Origin: Salinispora mooreana
GTDB lineage: Bacteria; Actinomycetota; Actinomycetes; Mycobacteriales; Micromonosporaceae
Reading direction: 5' to 3'
NCBI RefSeq assembly: GCF_000379065.1
Contig: NZ_KB900614.1
Coordinates: 4,740,033 to 4,804,032 of the forward strand
DNA: 64,000 bases
Shown here: positions 30,580 to 39,056 of the stretch, piece after piece
Position numbering within the stretch: position 1 is the stretch's first letter
Layout of the letters: every line of letters starts with the position of its first letter
The notes under the pieces: model-generated
Told to the model about the DNA's origin: nothing
Seen by the model: the letters and a program-made list of their open reading frames with translations, nothing else
The model's database searches: none
Program-made: the position numbers and the translations under genes

Positions 30580-33234
30580 TCAGCGGCCCGCGGCGGCGCG
30601 GTCCAGGAACATCAGTCGGGCCTGCTTGTCCGGCAGGTCAACCAGGGGCCCGTCGACGAAGCCGGTACGGCGCAGTCGCGCCTGTGCCCGCTCGTTGCGA
30701 ACGTCTGGCTCGGCGACGATCCGGTGGTGGGTGGGGTCGGCGAAGACGAAGTCGACCAGGAGCCCGAAGAGGTGGCCGGTGAAACCCGGCTCGGTGCGGG
30801 CCGGCGGGCCGATCAGAAAGTGGATGCCGTGGTCGCCGGGCTGGACCGGGTACACCTCGCCGACTGGGTCGGCGTCCGGCTGGTATGTCTGGAACAACGC
30901 CGCCGGAGCCCCGTCGCGCAGCGCCAGCCAGGCATGGTGAGTGGGGAGTGAGTCCAGGTAGTGGTAGATCTCCGCCACCCGCTCCCGACCGGCGTCGCGC
31001 ATCCCCCAGAACCGGGCCCGCTCCTGGCTGACCCAGCCGTGGATGAGGTCCAGGTCGCCCTCCGGATCGACCGGGCGTAGCTGCACCTCGCCGAAGCCCG
31101 CGACTACCCGCCCGAAGACCACCCGGTCAGCCATTTGCTCCTCCGTCAACTTGTCCCTGTCGGTGACCACCGGCAGCAGTTCCCCGCGTTGCCAGGCTGC
31201 CAGCTGGTCGTCGTCGTGCGCCGAGCCGGGCACGCCATCTGCGCCGAGGGGCACCACCCAGCGGCTGTTCTCGCGCCGGGCGAGGTCCCAGGCGTAGCGG
31301 GCGGCCGGCCCGCGCCCGCACCGGTCGGTCATCCCGGGCACGCTGGAGGTGGAGAGTACACAGTCGTGCTCCCCGCCGAGTTCCGGCCCGGCATCCACCT
31401 CCGGGGAGCCCGGCACCGGTGTGTCCGCAACCACGTTCCCCGCGACCACGTTGACCGGCACTGCCCGCCAGGGCGCGAGCCGGTGCCGGGCGCCCCACCG
31501 GGCCGCCTCGCCGCCGACGGCGGGATCGAGGTCGCTGCCCGCGACCTCCAGCAGCGCGGCCCGGACCAGGGCCGGCGCGTCCAGCCCGGGTAGCGCGTCG
31601 GGAGCGAGCAGTGCGCCCAGCGCCGTCCCCACCCGGGGGGCCAGCGCCAACCAGGGCGCGAAGACCTCCGGGTACGCCGGTGGGTCGGCGAGCGCCGCCA
31701 GCGCCGGGTGCGCGGTGATCCCCCGGACCAGGGCGGCCCGGACGGCGGCGAATGCGCCCGCGTCGGCGCTCTCGGCGGCCATCCGTCGATCCCAGCGCAG
31801 CAGCCGGTCTCGCAGCGCGGCGGCCGGCGTCGGCAGTTCCTCCAGGCCCGCCAGGATGGTGAGCAGCGGCCCAGCGGCGGCCGTGTACGTGTCGGTGTGC
31901 ACGTCGGCCATTCGCTCCGCCGTCCAACCGGTGGTTGCCCCGAGCAGCTCGCGGATGCGCCGGGCCCGGTGTGGGGGTGCGAACTCCACCCCCAGCGGAG
32001 CGGAGACAGCGCGCTCGTTGGCCATCACGGCGACCTCGGTGACGGTAGCCCGCGGCATTGAGCACCAGCCAACCCAGGCGTACCGGGACTCCCATGCCGG
32101 CACGACCCGCACGCCGTTGGCCGGGGGGCGGACCGGCACCGCACCGGCCACCCGGTGCAGCAGCCCACCGGCGGTGTCGGCGGCGAGCACCACATTGACC
32201 GGCTCCACCCAGTGCTCCACCGCGGCGTCAACGTCGGCGACGGTGCGTGCCCGCAGTAGCGCCGGCAACGCGGCGAAACCCAGCTCCCCGGTGACCCGAG
32301 GCGGGTAGCGGAGGCTGATCGCCTCGGCCGACTCCGGACCGCCGACCACCACCGGACCCCGGTCGGTCTCCACCACCTCCACCTCGACCGGCTCGCCGCC
32401 GGCCACCATGATCGTCTCTACCTGTGTGTGCGTCGGCTGCCAGCCGTCCGGCCCGTACGCCTCCACGCCGCTGCCCTGTCGCCGAAGCCGCTCGGCGTAC
32501 AGGTCCTGGTAGTCGGCCATCGCGTTGGTGATCGCCCAGGCGACTTCGCCGGTGTGCCCGAAGTGGGCGATGCCGGGGACCCCCGGCACCGCCAGGCCGA
32601 CCACGTCGTACGCCGGGCAGGCGAGGCGGATCTGCTGGTAGATGCCCGGGTCCTCGATGTACCGGTGTGGGTCGCCGGCGATCAGTGCGGCACCGGTGGC
32701 AGTACGTCCGCCGGCCAGCAGCCAGCCGTTACTGCCGGAGCTGATCGGCGCGTCGGCCTGGAAGAGCGCGACGGCGTCCGGGCCGAGTTGCCGGGTGACG
32801 TGCTCGCGCCAGAGCTTGCTGGGGAAGCCGGCGAAGAGCACGTGGTGGGCCAGCCAGATCGCCAGCGGGGTCCATGGCTCCCAGCGGCCGGCGTCGAGCC
32901 CAGCGGTGGCGAAGCGCGGGTCGCGGGCCGCCCCCGCGGCCAGACCGGCGTTGATGCCGGCCACGTACCGGCCCACCCAGGAGGCGGTCGCCGGGTCGAG
33001 GCGGGCGTGGCAGCTCCGGGCAGTGTCGGCGAGGCGTGCCTGCCGGGCGAGCCGGTCCCACGGCACCGCCGCAGGGCCGAGGAACGCGGCGCTCGCCCCG
33101 AGCGATCGGTGCCGCTCCACCTCGACCTGCCAGGCCCGGTCGTACGCGGTGACCCGGCCCTGGGCGTATGCCAGCTCGTCGGGGTCGGCGGCCTGCAGGT
33201 GCGGGACACCCCACTGGTCTCGGAAGAGTCTCAC
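30580..33234 (-). CDS. Penicillin-acylase-family protein fused to a siderophore-type GNAT domain
   Basis: An 884-residue fusion. Residues 1 to about 700 are an Ntn-hydrolase of the penicillin acylase family: RDQWGVPHLQAADPDELAYAQG at the N terminus, then the autoprocessing site SGSNGWLLAGGRT with the likely nucleophile Ser168. Residues about 715-884 are a GNAT domain of IucB/DesC type (HGWVSQERARFWGM; GDHGIHFLIGPP; RIVAEPDVRNERAQARLRRTGF). The GTG at 33234 overlaps the ABC ATPase stop. No signal peptide is seen, so it may be cytoplasmic, unlike secreted penicillin acylases. Related stand-alone acylases occur in desferrioxamine clusters; acylation or deacylation of the siderophore is inference. 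Confidence 0.85.
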   Translation of the reverse strand: MRLFRDQWGVPHLQAADPDELAYAQGRVTAYDRAWQVEVERHRSLGASAAFLGPAAVPWDRLARQARLADTARSCHARLDPATASWVGRYVAGINAGLAAGAARDPRFATAGLDAGRWEPWTPLAIWLAHHVLFAGFPSKLWREHVTRQLGPDAVALFQADAPISSGSNGWLLAGGRTATGAALIAGDPHRYIEDPGIYQQIRLACPAYDVVGLAVPGVPGIAHFGHTGEVAWAITNAMADYQDLYAERLRRQGSGVEAYGPDGWQPTHTQVETIMVAGGEPVEVEVVETDRGPVVVGGPESAEAISLRYPPRVTGELGFAALPALLRARTVADVDAAVEHWVEPVNVVLAADTAGGLLHRVAGAVPVRPPANGVRVVPAWESRYAWVGWCSMPRATVTEVAVMANERAVSAPLGVEFAPPHRARRIRELLGATTGWTAERMADVHTDTYTAAAGPLLTILAGLEELPTPAAALRDRLLRWDRRMAAESADAGAFAAVRAALVRGITAHPALAALADPPAYPEVFAPWLALAPRVGTALGALLAPDALPGLDAPALVRAALLEVAGSDLDPAVGGEAARWGARHRLAPWRAVPVNVVAGNVVADTPVPGSPEVDAGPELGGEHDCVLSTSSVPGMTDRCGRGPAARYAWDLARRENSRWVVPLGADGVPGSAHDDDQLAAWQRGELLPVVTDRDKLTEEQMADRVVFGRVVAGFGEVQLRPVDPEGDLDLIHGWVSQERARFWGMRDAGRERVAEIYHYLDSLPTHHAWLALRDGAPAALFQTYQPDADPVGEVYPVQPGDHGIHFLIGPPARTEPGFTGHLFGLLVDFVFADPTHHRIVAEPDVRNERAQARLRRTGFVDGPLVDLPDKQARLMFLDRAAAGR

Positions 33235-34070
33235 GCCGTGACTCCGATCGGGCTCCGGCGCCGGGCCGCCGGCACCACCAGCGGGGTGCCGGTCTCCGGA
33301 TCGTCGATGACCCGGCAGGGGAGGCCGAAGACCTCCTCGACGAGGGCGGCGGTAACCACCGTCTGGGGCGGGCCTGTCGCCACCACCTGCCCGTCGCGCA
33401 TCGCGATCAGGTGGGTCGCGTAGCGGGCGGCCTGGTTCAGGTCGTGGAGTACGGCGACCAGCGTACGGCCCTCTTCCTCGTGTAGCCGGGCGCAGAGGTC
33501 GAGGATCTCGATCTGGTGGGCGATGTCCAGATAGGTGGTGGGTTCGTCGAGCAGCAGCAGGGGGGTCTGCTGGGCGAGGGCCATAGCGAGCCAGACCCGT
33601 TGTCGTTGTCCGCCGGAGAGTTCGGCTACCGGACGGTCGGCGAGCTCGGCGACGCCGGTGGCCGCCATCGACTCGGCGACCACCGCCTCGTCCTCGCGGG
33701 ACCACTGCCGCAGCAGCCCCTGGTGTGGATATCGGCCCCGGGAGACGAGTTCGGCCACCCCGATGCCGTCCGGGGCGATTGACGACTGGGGCAGCAGGCC
33801 AAGGGTCTTCGCGATCTCCCGGGCGGGACGCCGGTGGATGTCCGCCCCGTCCAGCAGGACCGCACCGGCGCTCGGCCGAAGCAGCCGGGACAGGGCGCGC
33901 AGCAGGGTGGACTTGCCACACGCGTTCGGTCCGATGACGACGGTGAACGACTGGTCCGGAATGTCAACGGTCAACTCGCGGGAGATGGTCCGCCGTTCGT
34001 ACGCCAGGGTCATCGCGCTACCGCGTATCCGGGACCGCATCTTCGGTGCTCCGTTCTCCGTCGTTGTCAC
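33231..34070 (-). CDS. Ferric-siderophore ABC transporter ATPase (FepC/FhuC type)
   Basis: A 279-residue ATPase. Walker A is GPNACGKSTLLRALSRLL, Q-loop LGLLPQSS, signature LSGGQRQRVWLAMALAQQ, Walker B LLLLDEPTTYLDI, switch VLHDLNQAARY. These match FepC/FhuC closely. The start is GTG at 34070, overlapping the permease stop. It energises import of the Fe-siderophore delivered by the divergently encoded lipoprotein. Confidence 0.95.
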   Translation of the reverse strand: MTTTENGAPKMRSRIRGSAMTLAYERRTISRELTVDIPDQSFTVVIGPNACGKSTLLRALSRLLRPSAGAVLLDGADIHRRPAREIAKTLGLLPQSSIAPDGIGVAELVSRGRYPHQGLLRQWSREDEAVVAESMAATGVAELADRPVAELSGGQRQRVWLAMALAQQTPLLLLDEPTTYLDIAHQIEILDLCARLHEEEGRTLVAVLHDLNQAARYATHLIAMRDGQVVATGPPQTVVTAALVEEVFGLPCRVIDDPETGTPLVVPAARRRSPIGVTA

Positions 34071-35095
34071 AGTCGGCCCGCCCGGCGTTCGGCCGCCAGT
34101 AGCCAGATCAGGTATCCGCCGCCGATCACACCGGTCACCACGCCTACCGGCAGTTGGTGGCCGGGGACGGCGCGCTGAGCGATCTGGTCGGCAACGACCA
34201 GTAGTAGCGCCCCGAGCAGCGCCGAGGGCAGCAGGTTGGGACCGGGCGCGCGGGTGAGTCGTCGGGCCAGGTGCGGCGCGGTGAGCGCCACGAAGTTGAC
34301 CGGGCCGGCAGCCGCCGAGGCGAGGGAGACCAGCAGCACGGCTGCGCCGAGCAGGGCCAGCCGCAGGCGCTCGACCGGCACGCCGAGGGCGTTGGCGGAG
34401 TCATCGCCCATCTCCATCAGCCGCAGGGCGGGCCCGGCACCGGCCAGCACCGCCGGCCCGAGTAGGGCGAGGGCGATCAGGACCGGCAGGGCGTGTATCC
34501 AGCCCCGGCCGTCGAGGCTGCCGGTGAGCCAGAGTACGGCTCGGGCGGCGTCCATCAGTGGGGCGCGGGTGAGCAGCCACCCATTGATCCCGGTGAGGAT
34601 CGCGGCGACCCCGATGCCGGCCAGTACGAGTCGGTAGCCGTGCACTCCGCGCCGCCAGGCGATCACATAGACCAGGAGTCCGGTGGCGAATCCGCTGACG
34701 GCGGCGGCGCCGGAGAGCATCATGCTGGTGCCGCCGACGACGATCACCACCAGCGCGCCGGTCGCTGCGCCCTGGGTGAAGCCGAGCAGGTCGGGACTGC
34801 CGAGGGGGTTGCGGACCAGGGTCTGGAAGACGGCGCCGGCCAGAGCCAGTGCGGCGCCGACCGCGATGGCGGTGGCGAGGCGGGGCAGCCGTAGCTCGTG
34901 GACGATGAACTCCTCGGCCGGGGTGCCGTCGCCGACCAGGGTGCGGAGCACGTCCGCGGCGCTCATCGGGTAGTCGCCGCTACCCAGTGCCAGCACCCCC
35001 ACGGCCAGGGTGAGTAGCGCGCAGGTCACGCCGACGGTGAGGGTGCGCGGGTGCAGGCGCAGCGAGACACCGCCCGGAGTACGCACGACAATCAT
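34067..35095 (-). CDS. Ferric-siderophore ABC permease (FepG type)
   Basis: A 342-residue FecCD-family permease with about ten helices. Family motifs are HELRLPRLATAIAVGAALALAGAVFQTLVRNPLGSPDLLG (first part) and GPVNFVALTAPHLARRL (later part). It pairs with the upstream paralogous permease. The ATG at 35095 overlaps that gene's stop (ATGA). Confidence 0.94.
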   Translation of the reverse strand: MIVVRTPGGVSLRLHPRTLTVGVTCALLTLAVGVLALGSGDYPMSAADVLRTLVGDGTPAEEFIVHELRLPRLATAIAVGAALALAGAVFQTLVRNPLGSPDLLGFTQGAATGALVVIVVGGTSMMLSGAAAVSGFATGLLVYVIAWRRGVHGYRLVLAGIGVAAILTGINGWLLTRAPLMDAARAVLWLTGSLDGRGWIHALPVLIALALLGPAVLAGAGPALRLMEMGDDSANALGVPVERLRLALLGAAVLLVSLASAAAGPVNFVALTAPHLARRLTRAPGPNLLPSALLGALLLVVADQIAQRAVPGHQLPVGVVTGVIGGGYLIWLLAAERRAGRL

Positions 35096-36192
35096 GGTTG
35101 CCCCACCCGCCCGCGGAGTACCAGCCAGAGGAAGAGCGGTCCACCCAGCACGGCGGTGACCATGCCGACCTGGAGTTCGCCGGGGCGGCTGAGGATCCGG
35201 CCCAGCACGTCGGCGCCGAGCAGGAGCACGGGTGCGAGCACGGCGCAGTAGGGCAGCAGCCATCGCAGGTCCGGCCCGGTCAGCGCGCGTACCAGGTGCG
35301 GGACCAGCAGCCCGACGAAGACGATCGGTCCGCAGGCGGCGGTGGCGGCGCCACAGAGGAGGGTGACCGCCGCGATGACCACCGCCCGGATCAGCGCCGG
35401 CCGCGCGCCGAGCGCCCGTGCGGTGTCGTCGCCGAGGGCGAGGGCGTTCAGTGGGCGGGCCACGGCGAGGGCGAGCAGCAGCCCTGCCGCGATGAACGGC
35501 GCCACCGTGCCGACGATGGCCAGTTCGGCGCTGGCCAGCGAGCCCACGGTCCAGAACCGCAACCGTTCCAGCGAGGCGGTGTCGAGCAGCATGATCGCGC
35601 TCACATATGAGTAGAGGGTGGCGTTGAGCGCGGCGCCGGCGAGGGCCAGTCGCGCAGGGGTGGCGCCGCGCCCGCCGCCCACAACGTAGCCGGCGGCGGT
35701 GACGGCGGCGGCGCCGATCAGCGCGAACCAGACCTGTCCGTTCAGTCCCGCGACACCGACGAGGGCCGTGCCGGTGGCTACCGCCGCGGAGGCGCCGGCG
35801 TTGATGCCGAGTAGCCCGGGGTCGGCGAGCGGGTTGCGGGTGAGCGCCTGCATGACCGCCCCGGCCACCCCGAGGGCGGCCCCGGCGAGCAGGCCGAGCA
35901 GTGTGCGGGGCAGTCGCATCTGGTGGACCACGGTGTATTCGTCCGCGTCGGGGTCGAGTAGTCCGGGCCAGACGTCGGTGAGGGGGAGGGCCTTTGCCCC
36001 GACGGCGATGCTGAGCACCGCGACGGCGGCGAGCAGGAGCACGGCGGCGGCGAGGCCGCTGGCACGGGTGGCGGTGCGACCACGTTGGATGGGGTGCGCC
36101 GACGTCGCTTGCGCAGCGGACGGCGGTGAATAGGTGACGGACAGGGTGAACTCCGAGTTGGTGCGAATCGCCGAGGCGGGACTTGACAGCAT
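35092..36192 (-). CDS. Ferric-siderophore ABC permease (FepD type)
   Basis: A 366-residue FecCD permease. Markers include MRLPRTLLGLLAGAALGVAG, TRNPLADPGLLGINAGAS and GPIVFVGLLVPHLVRALTG, with about ten helices after a 45-residue hydrophilic N terminus. The ATG at 36192 is only two bases from the IdeR box and has no ribosome site, suggesting a leaderless message. It is the first gene of the importer-acylase operon, which diverges from the binding-protein/des operon. Confidence 0.92.
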   Translation of the reverse strand: MLSSPASAIRTNSEFTLSVTYSPPSAAQATSAHPIQRGRTATRASGLAAAVLLLAAVAVLSIAVGAKALPLTDVWPGLLDPDADEYTVVHQMRLPRTLLGLLAGAALGVAGAVMQALTRNPLADPGLLGINAGASAAVATGTALVGVAGLNGQVWFALIGAAAVTAAGYVVGGGRGATPARLALAGAALNATLYSYVSAIMLLDTASLERLRFWTVGSLASAELAIVGTVAPFIAAGLLLALAVARPLNALALGDDTARALGARPALIRAVVIAAVTLLCGAATAACGPIVFVGLLVPHLVRALTGPDLRWLLPYCAVLAPVLLLGADVLGRILSRPGELQVGMVTAVLGGPLFLWLVLRGRVGQP

Positions 36193-36193
36193 C

Positions 36194-36212
36194 TTAGGTT
36201 AGGTTAGCCTAA
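36194..36212. promoter_or_regulatory. Divergent IdeR/DmdR1 iron box
   Basis: TTAGGTTAGGTTAGCCTAA at 36194-36212 matches the 19-base IdeR consensus at 17 positions. It lies between fepD (minus) and the siderophore-binding lipoprotein (plus), so one box can repress both operons when iron is plentiful. Confidence 0.9.
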
Positions 36213-36257
36213 CTCCGCTGTCCATGGTCGCCCGCGACCCCGACCGAAAGATCTAAC

Positions 36258-37289
36258 ATGTCGCACCCCGCCTCCGCCCGTCGACTTTCCCGTCGTGGCC
36301 TGCTCGCCGCCGCCGGCGGTGTCAGCCTGGCCGCCCTCCTCGCCGGCTGCGGCAGCGAGGACACCGACACCCCCTCCGCCAACACCAGCTCCGGTCCCTG
36401 GTCCTTTACCGACGACCGTGGCGAGAAGCTCTCCGCCGACGCGCCTCCCACCCGCGTCGTCGCCTTCACCGGAGTGGCCGCGGCGCTGGTCGACTTCGGC
36501 GTCAACGAGCAGGTCGTCGGCGTGTTCGGCGAGACCACCCGCGCCGATGGCAGCAAGGACCCACAGGCCGGGGAGCTGAACGTGGAGGGCGTGGAGATCC
36601 TCGGCAACACCTGGGGCGAGTTCAACCTGGAGAAGTACGCCGGCCTGCGGCCCGAACTGCTGGTCACTCACATGTACGACCCCGACGCGCTCTGGTACGT
36701 GCCGGACGAGAGCAAGGACAAGATCGTCTCCCTCGCCCCGGTCGCGGCGGTCACCACTGCCCGGGTGCCGATGACCCAACCCATCGAACGATACGCGCAG
36801 CTCGCCGAGTCCCTCGGGGCGAACCTGTCCGCGCCGGCGGTCACCAAGGCGAGGGCCCGCTTCGACGCCGCCGCGGAGTCGGTCCGCGAAGCCGTCAAGG
36901 CCAACCCGGGTATCAAGGTGATGGCCTGCTCCGGCAGCCCCGACCTGTTCTACGTCTCCAACCCACAGGTCAGCACCGACCTGATGTACTTCGCCGAGCT
37001 CGGCGTCGACCTCGTGGTGCCCACCAAACTGGAGGCGGGCGACTACTTCGAGGCACTCAGCTGGGAAAACGCCGGAAAGTTCCCGGCCGACCTGCTTCTG
37101 CTCGACAACCGTGGCACCGCGCTGCAGGCCGACGACCTTGCCGCCAAGCCGACCTGGGCGCAGCTACCGGCCGTGGCGGCCAACCAGGTCACCGCCTGGG
37201 ACTCCGTGCCCCGCTTCTCGTACGCCGGCGCCGCTCCGCTGCTGGAGAACCTGGCCACCGCGATCAAGGGTGCGAAGAAGGTCAGCTGA
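36258..37289 (+). CDS. desE: Ferrioxamine-type siderophore-binding lipoprotein
   Basis: A 343-residue substrate-binding protein. The N terminus has a Tat-like SRRGLL followed by lipobox LLAGC (Cys31). The rest is a type III (FhuD/FepB-like) binding protein: TRVVAFTGVAAALVDFGV, LRPELLVTHMYDPDALW, and the C-terminal YAGAAPLLENLATAI. It is the first gene under the divergent IdeR box, directly before desABCD, the place of the ferrioxamine receptor desE in related actinobacteria. Ligand identity is inferred from that context. Confidence 0.88.
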   Translation: MSHPASARRLSRRGLLAAAGGVSLAALLAGCGSEDTDTPSANTSSGPWSFTDDRGEKLSADAPPTRVVAFTGVAAALVDFGVNEQVVGVFGETTRADGSKDPQAGELNVEGVEILGNTWGEFNLEKYAGLRPELLVTHMYDPDALWYVPDESKDKIVSLAPVAAVTTARVPMTQPIERYAQLAESLGANLSAPAVTKARARFDAAAESVREAVKANPGIKVMACSGSPDLFYVSNPQVSTDLMYFAELGVDLVVPTKLEAGDYFEALSWENAGKFPADLLLLDNRGTALQADDLAAKPTWAQLPAVAANQVTAWDSVPRFSYAGAAPLLENLATAIKGAKKVS

Positions 37290-37294
37290 CCGTC

Positions 37295-37328
37295 GGGTCC
37301 CGGCCGGCGACGCCGCCGGCCGGGACCC
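37295..37328 (+). terminator. Strong hairpin between desE and desA
   Basis: GGGTCCCGGCCGGCG (37295-37309) pairs perfectly over 15 bp with CGCCGGCCGGGACCC (37314-37328), loop ACGC, six bases after the desE stop. There is no iron box in the 90 bases before desA, so the hairpin may let only part of the desE transcript continue and set the desE:desABCD ratio. Confidence 0.75.
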
Positions 37329-37419
37329 CCGCCCGAACCTACTCACCGCAACCGCCGTCAGCGCACGGCGGACGATGGCGGCTGCCCGCACTCGGGTGCC
37401 ACGAATATGAGGATCGCGC

Positions 37420-39021
37420 ATGAACCCATCCGCAGACCCCGTTGACGCCGTACCGCTCGACCAAGGGCCCACCTCGACCCGGCCCGACCCGGAGTCCGCG
37501 TCCTCGGGCGCCGTCGGGGCCGCCCAGGCGTACCTGCTCGGCAACGGTTCGGTCGACCACTACCGACAGGCGCTCGCCGACGGGGTGGAGCGGGTGGCCC
37601 GTCGGGTCGCCACGGTCGACCGACCCTTCACCGGGGTCACCCCGGACGAGCTGGCCCCGCTCGTTGGCGGCATCGAGCTCGACCGGCCGCTCGGCGACCA
37701 CACCACCGCCCTGAACGAGCTGGACGAGCTGTGGCTGCGAGACGCGGTCTGGTTCCACCACCCCCGCTCCCTGGCCCACCTCAACTGCCCGGTGGCAATC
37801 CCCGCGCTGCTCGGCGAGGCGATGCTCACCGCGGTCAACCCGTCGCTGGACACCTGGGACCAGAGCGCTGGCGCCACCTTCATCGAGCGCCGGTTGATCG
37901 AGTGGACGGCCGCCCGCATCGGCCTCGGAGCGACCGCCGACGGGATCTTCACCAGCGGTGGAACCCAGTCCAACCTGCACGCCCTGCTGCTGGCCCGGGA
38001 GGAGGCCGTCGCGCACGCCGCCGATGCCGACACCCGGTCCACGCTCCTGCCCCGGCTGCGGATCCTCACCTCCGCCGCCGGACACTTCAGCGTCCAGAAG
38101 GCCGCGAAGCTGCTCGGACTGGCGCCGGACGCGGTGATCACCGTCGAGACCGACGCGGCCCGGCGGATGTGCCCACAGGCGCTGGACCGGGAACTGGAGC
38201 GTTGTCAGCGGGCCGACCTGCCGGTGATGGCGGTGGTCGCCACCGCCGGTACCACCGACTTCGGCACCATTGATCCGCTGCCGGAGATCGTCGGGCGCTG
38301 CGCCACCGCGGGCGTCTGGCTGCACGTTGACGCCGCGTACGGCTGCGGCCTGCTGGTCTCGCCGACCCGCCGGCACCTGCTCGACGGCATCGAGCAGGCC
38401 GACTCGGTGACCGTCGACTACCACAAGTCCTTCTTCCAGCCGGTCAGCTCGAGCGCGCTGCTGGTCCGGGACCGCCAGGTGCTGCGGCACGCCACCTACC
38501 ACGCCGACTACCTCAACCCGGCCCGGGCGGTCGCCGAGCGCATCCCGAACCAGGTGGACAAGAGTCTGCAGACCACCCGTCGGTTCGACGCGCTGAAGCT
38601 GTGGTTGACCCTACGGGTGATGGGCCCGGACGCGATCGGTGCGCTCTTCGACGAGGTCTGCCACCGCGCCGCTGACGCCTGGGCCCTCGCCGACGCCGAC
38701 CCCCGCTTCGAGGTGGTCGCCCGCTCACCGCTGAGCACCGTCGTCTTCCGCTGGTGCCCCGCCGGCACCGACGCCGAGCTGGCCGACGAGGCCAACCGGC
38801 ACGCCCGGGCCCACCTCGCCGCCTCCGGTGCCGCCATGGTGGCCGGCACCATGGTTGACGGCCGGGCGCACCTCAAGTTCACCCTGCTCAATCCCGCGAC
38901 CACGAGCGCGGACGTGACCCTCGTGCTGGACCTGATCGCCGAACACGCCGGTCGGTACGCGCACGACCACGCCCCCGAGCGGAGCGACCACCCCGCCAAC
39001 CTGTCCTGCTCGGTCGCCTGA
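37420..39021 (+). CDS. desA: Lysine decarboxylase DesA
   Basis: A 533-residue PLP group II decarboxylase that makes cadaverine for desferrioxamine. Key residues are His222 (SAAGHFS, stacks on PLP), Asp304 (HVDAAYGCG, pairs with pyridine N) and PLP-Lys336 (DYHKSFFQP). FTSGGTQSNLHALL binds the phosphate. An extra 30-residue acidic/Pro N terminus precedes the domain. It is the first of the desABCD run, with desB 35 bases downstream. Confidence 0.95.
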   Translation: MNPSADPVDAVPLDQGPTSTRPDPESASSGAVGAAQAYLLGNGSVDHYRQALADGVERVARRVATVDRPFTGVTPDELAPLVGGIELDRPLGDHTTALNELDELWLRDAVWFHHPRSLAHLNCPVAIPALLGEAMLTAVNPSLDTWDQSAGATFIERRLIEWTAARIGLGATADGIFTSGGTQSNLHALLLAREEAVAHAADADTRSTLLPRLRILTSAAGHFSVQKAAKLLGLAPDAVITVETDAARRMCPQALDRELERCQRADLPVMAVVATAGTTDFGTIDPLPEIVGRCATAGVWLHVDAAYGCGLLVSPTRRHLLDGIEQADSVTVDYHKSFFQPVSSSALLVRDRQVLRHATYHADYLNPARAVAERIPNQVDKSLQTTRRFDALKLWLTLRVMGPDAIGALFDEVCHRAADAWALADADPRFEVVARSPLSTVVFRWCPAGTDAELADEANRHARAHLAASGAAMVAGTMVDGRAHLKFTLLNPATTSADVTLVLDLIAEHAGRYAHDHAPERSDHPANLSCSVA

Positions 39022-39056
39022 TCAATCATGCCGCAACACCCCGTCTGGAGAACCAC

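Noticed and set aside
33235..33921. A 229-codon N-terminal extension of the acylase-GNAT frame
   Set aside because: It is antisense-frame shadow over the ABC ATPase gene, is Arg/Pro/Gly-rich low-complexity, and the GTG at 33234 overlapping the ATPase stop is the natural start.
37329..37419. IdeR box directly upstream of desA
   Set aside because: No stretch resembles TTAGGTTAGGCTAACCTAA; the iron box of this cluster is at 36194.
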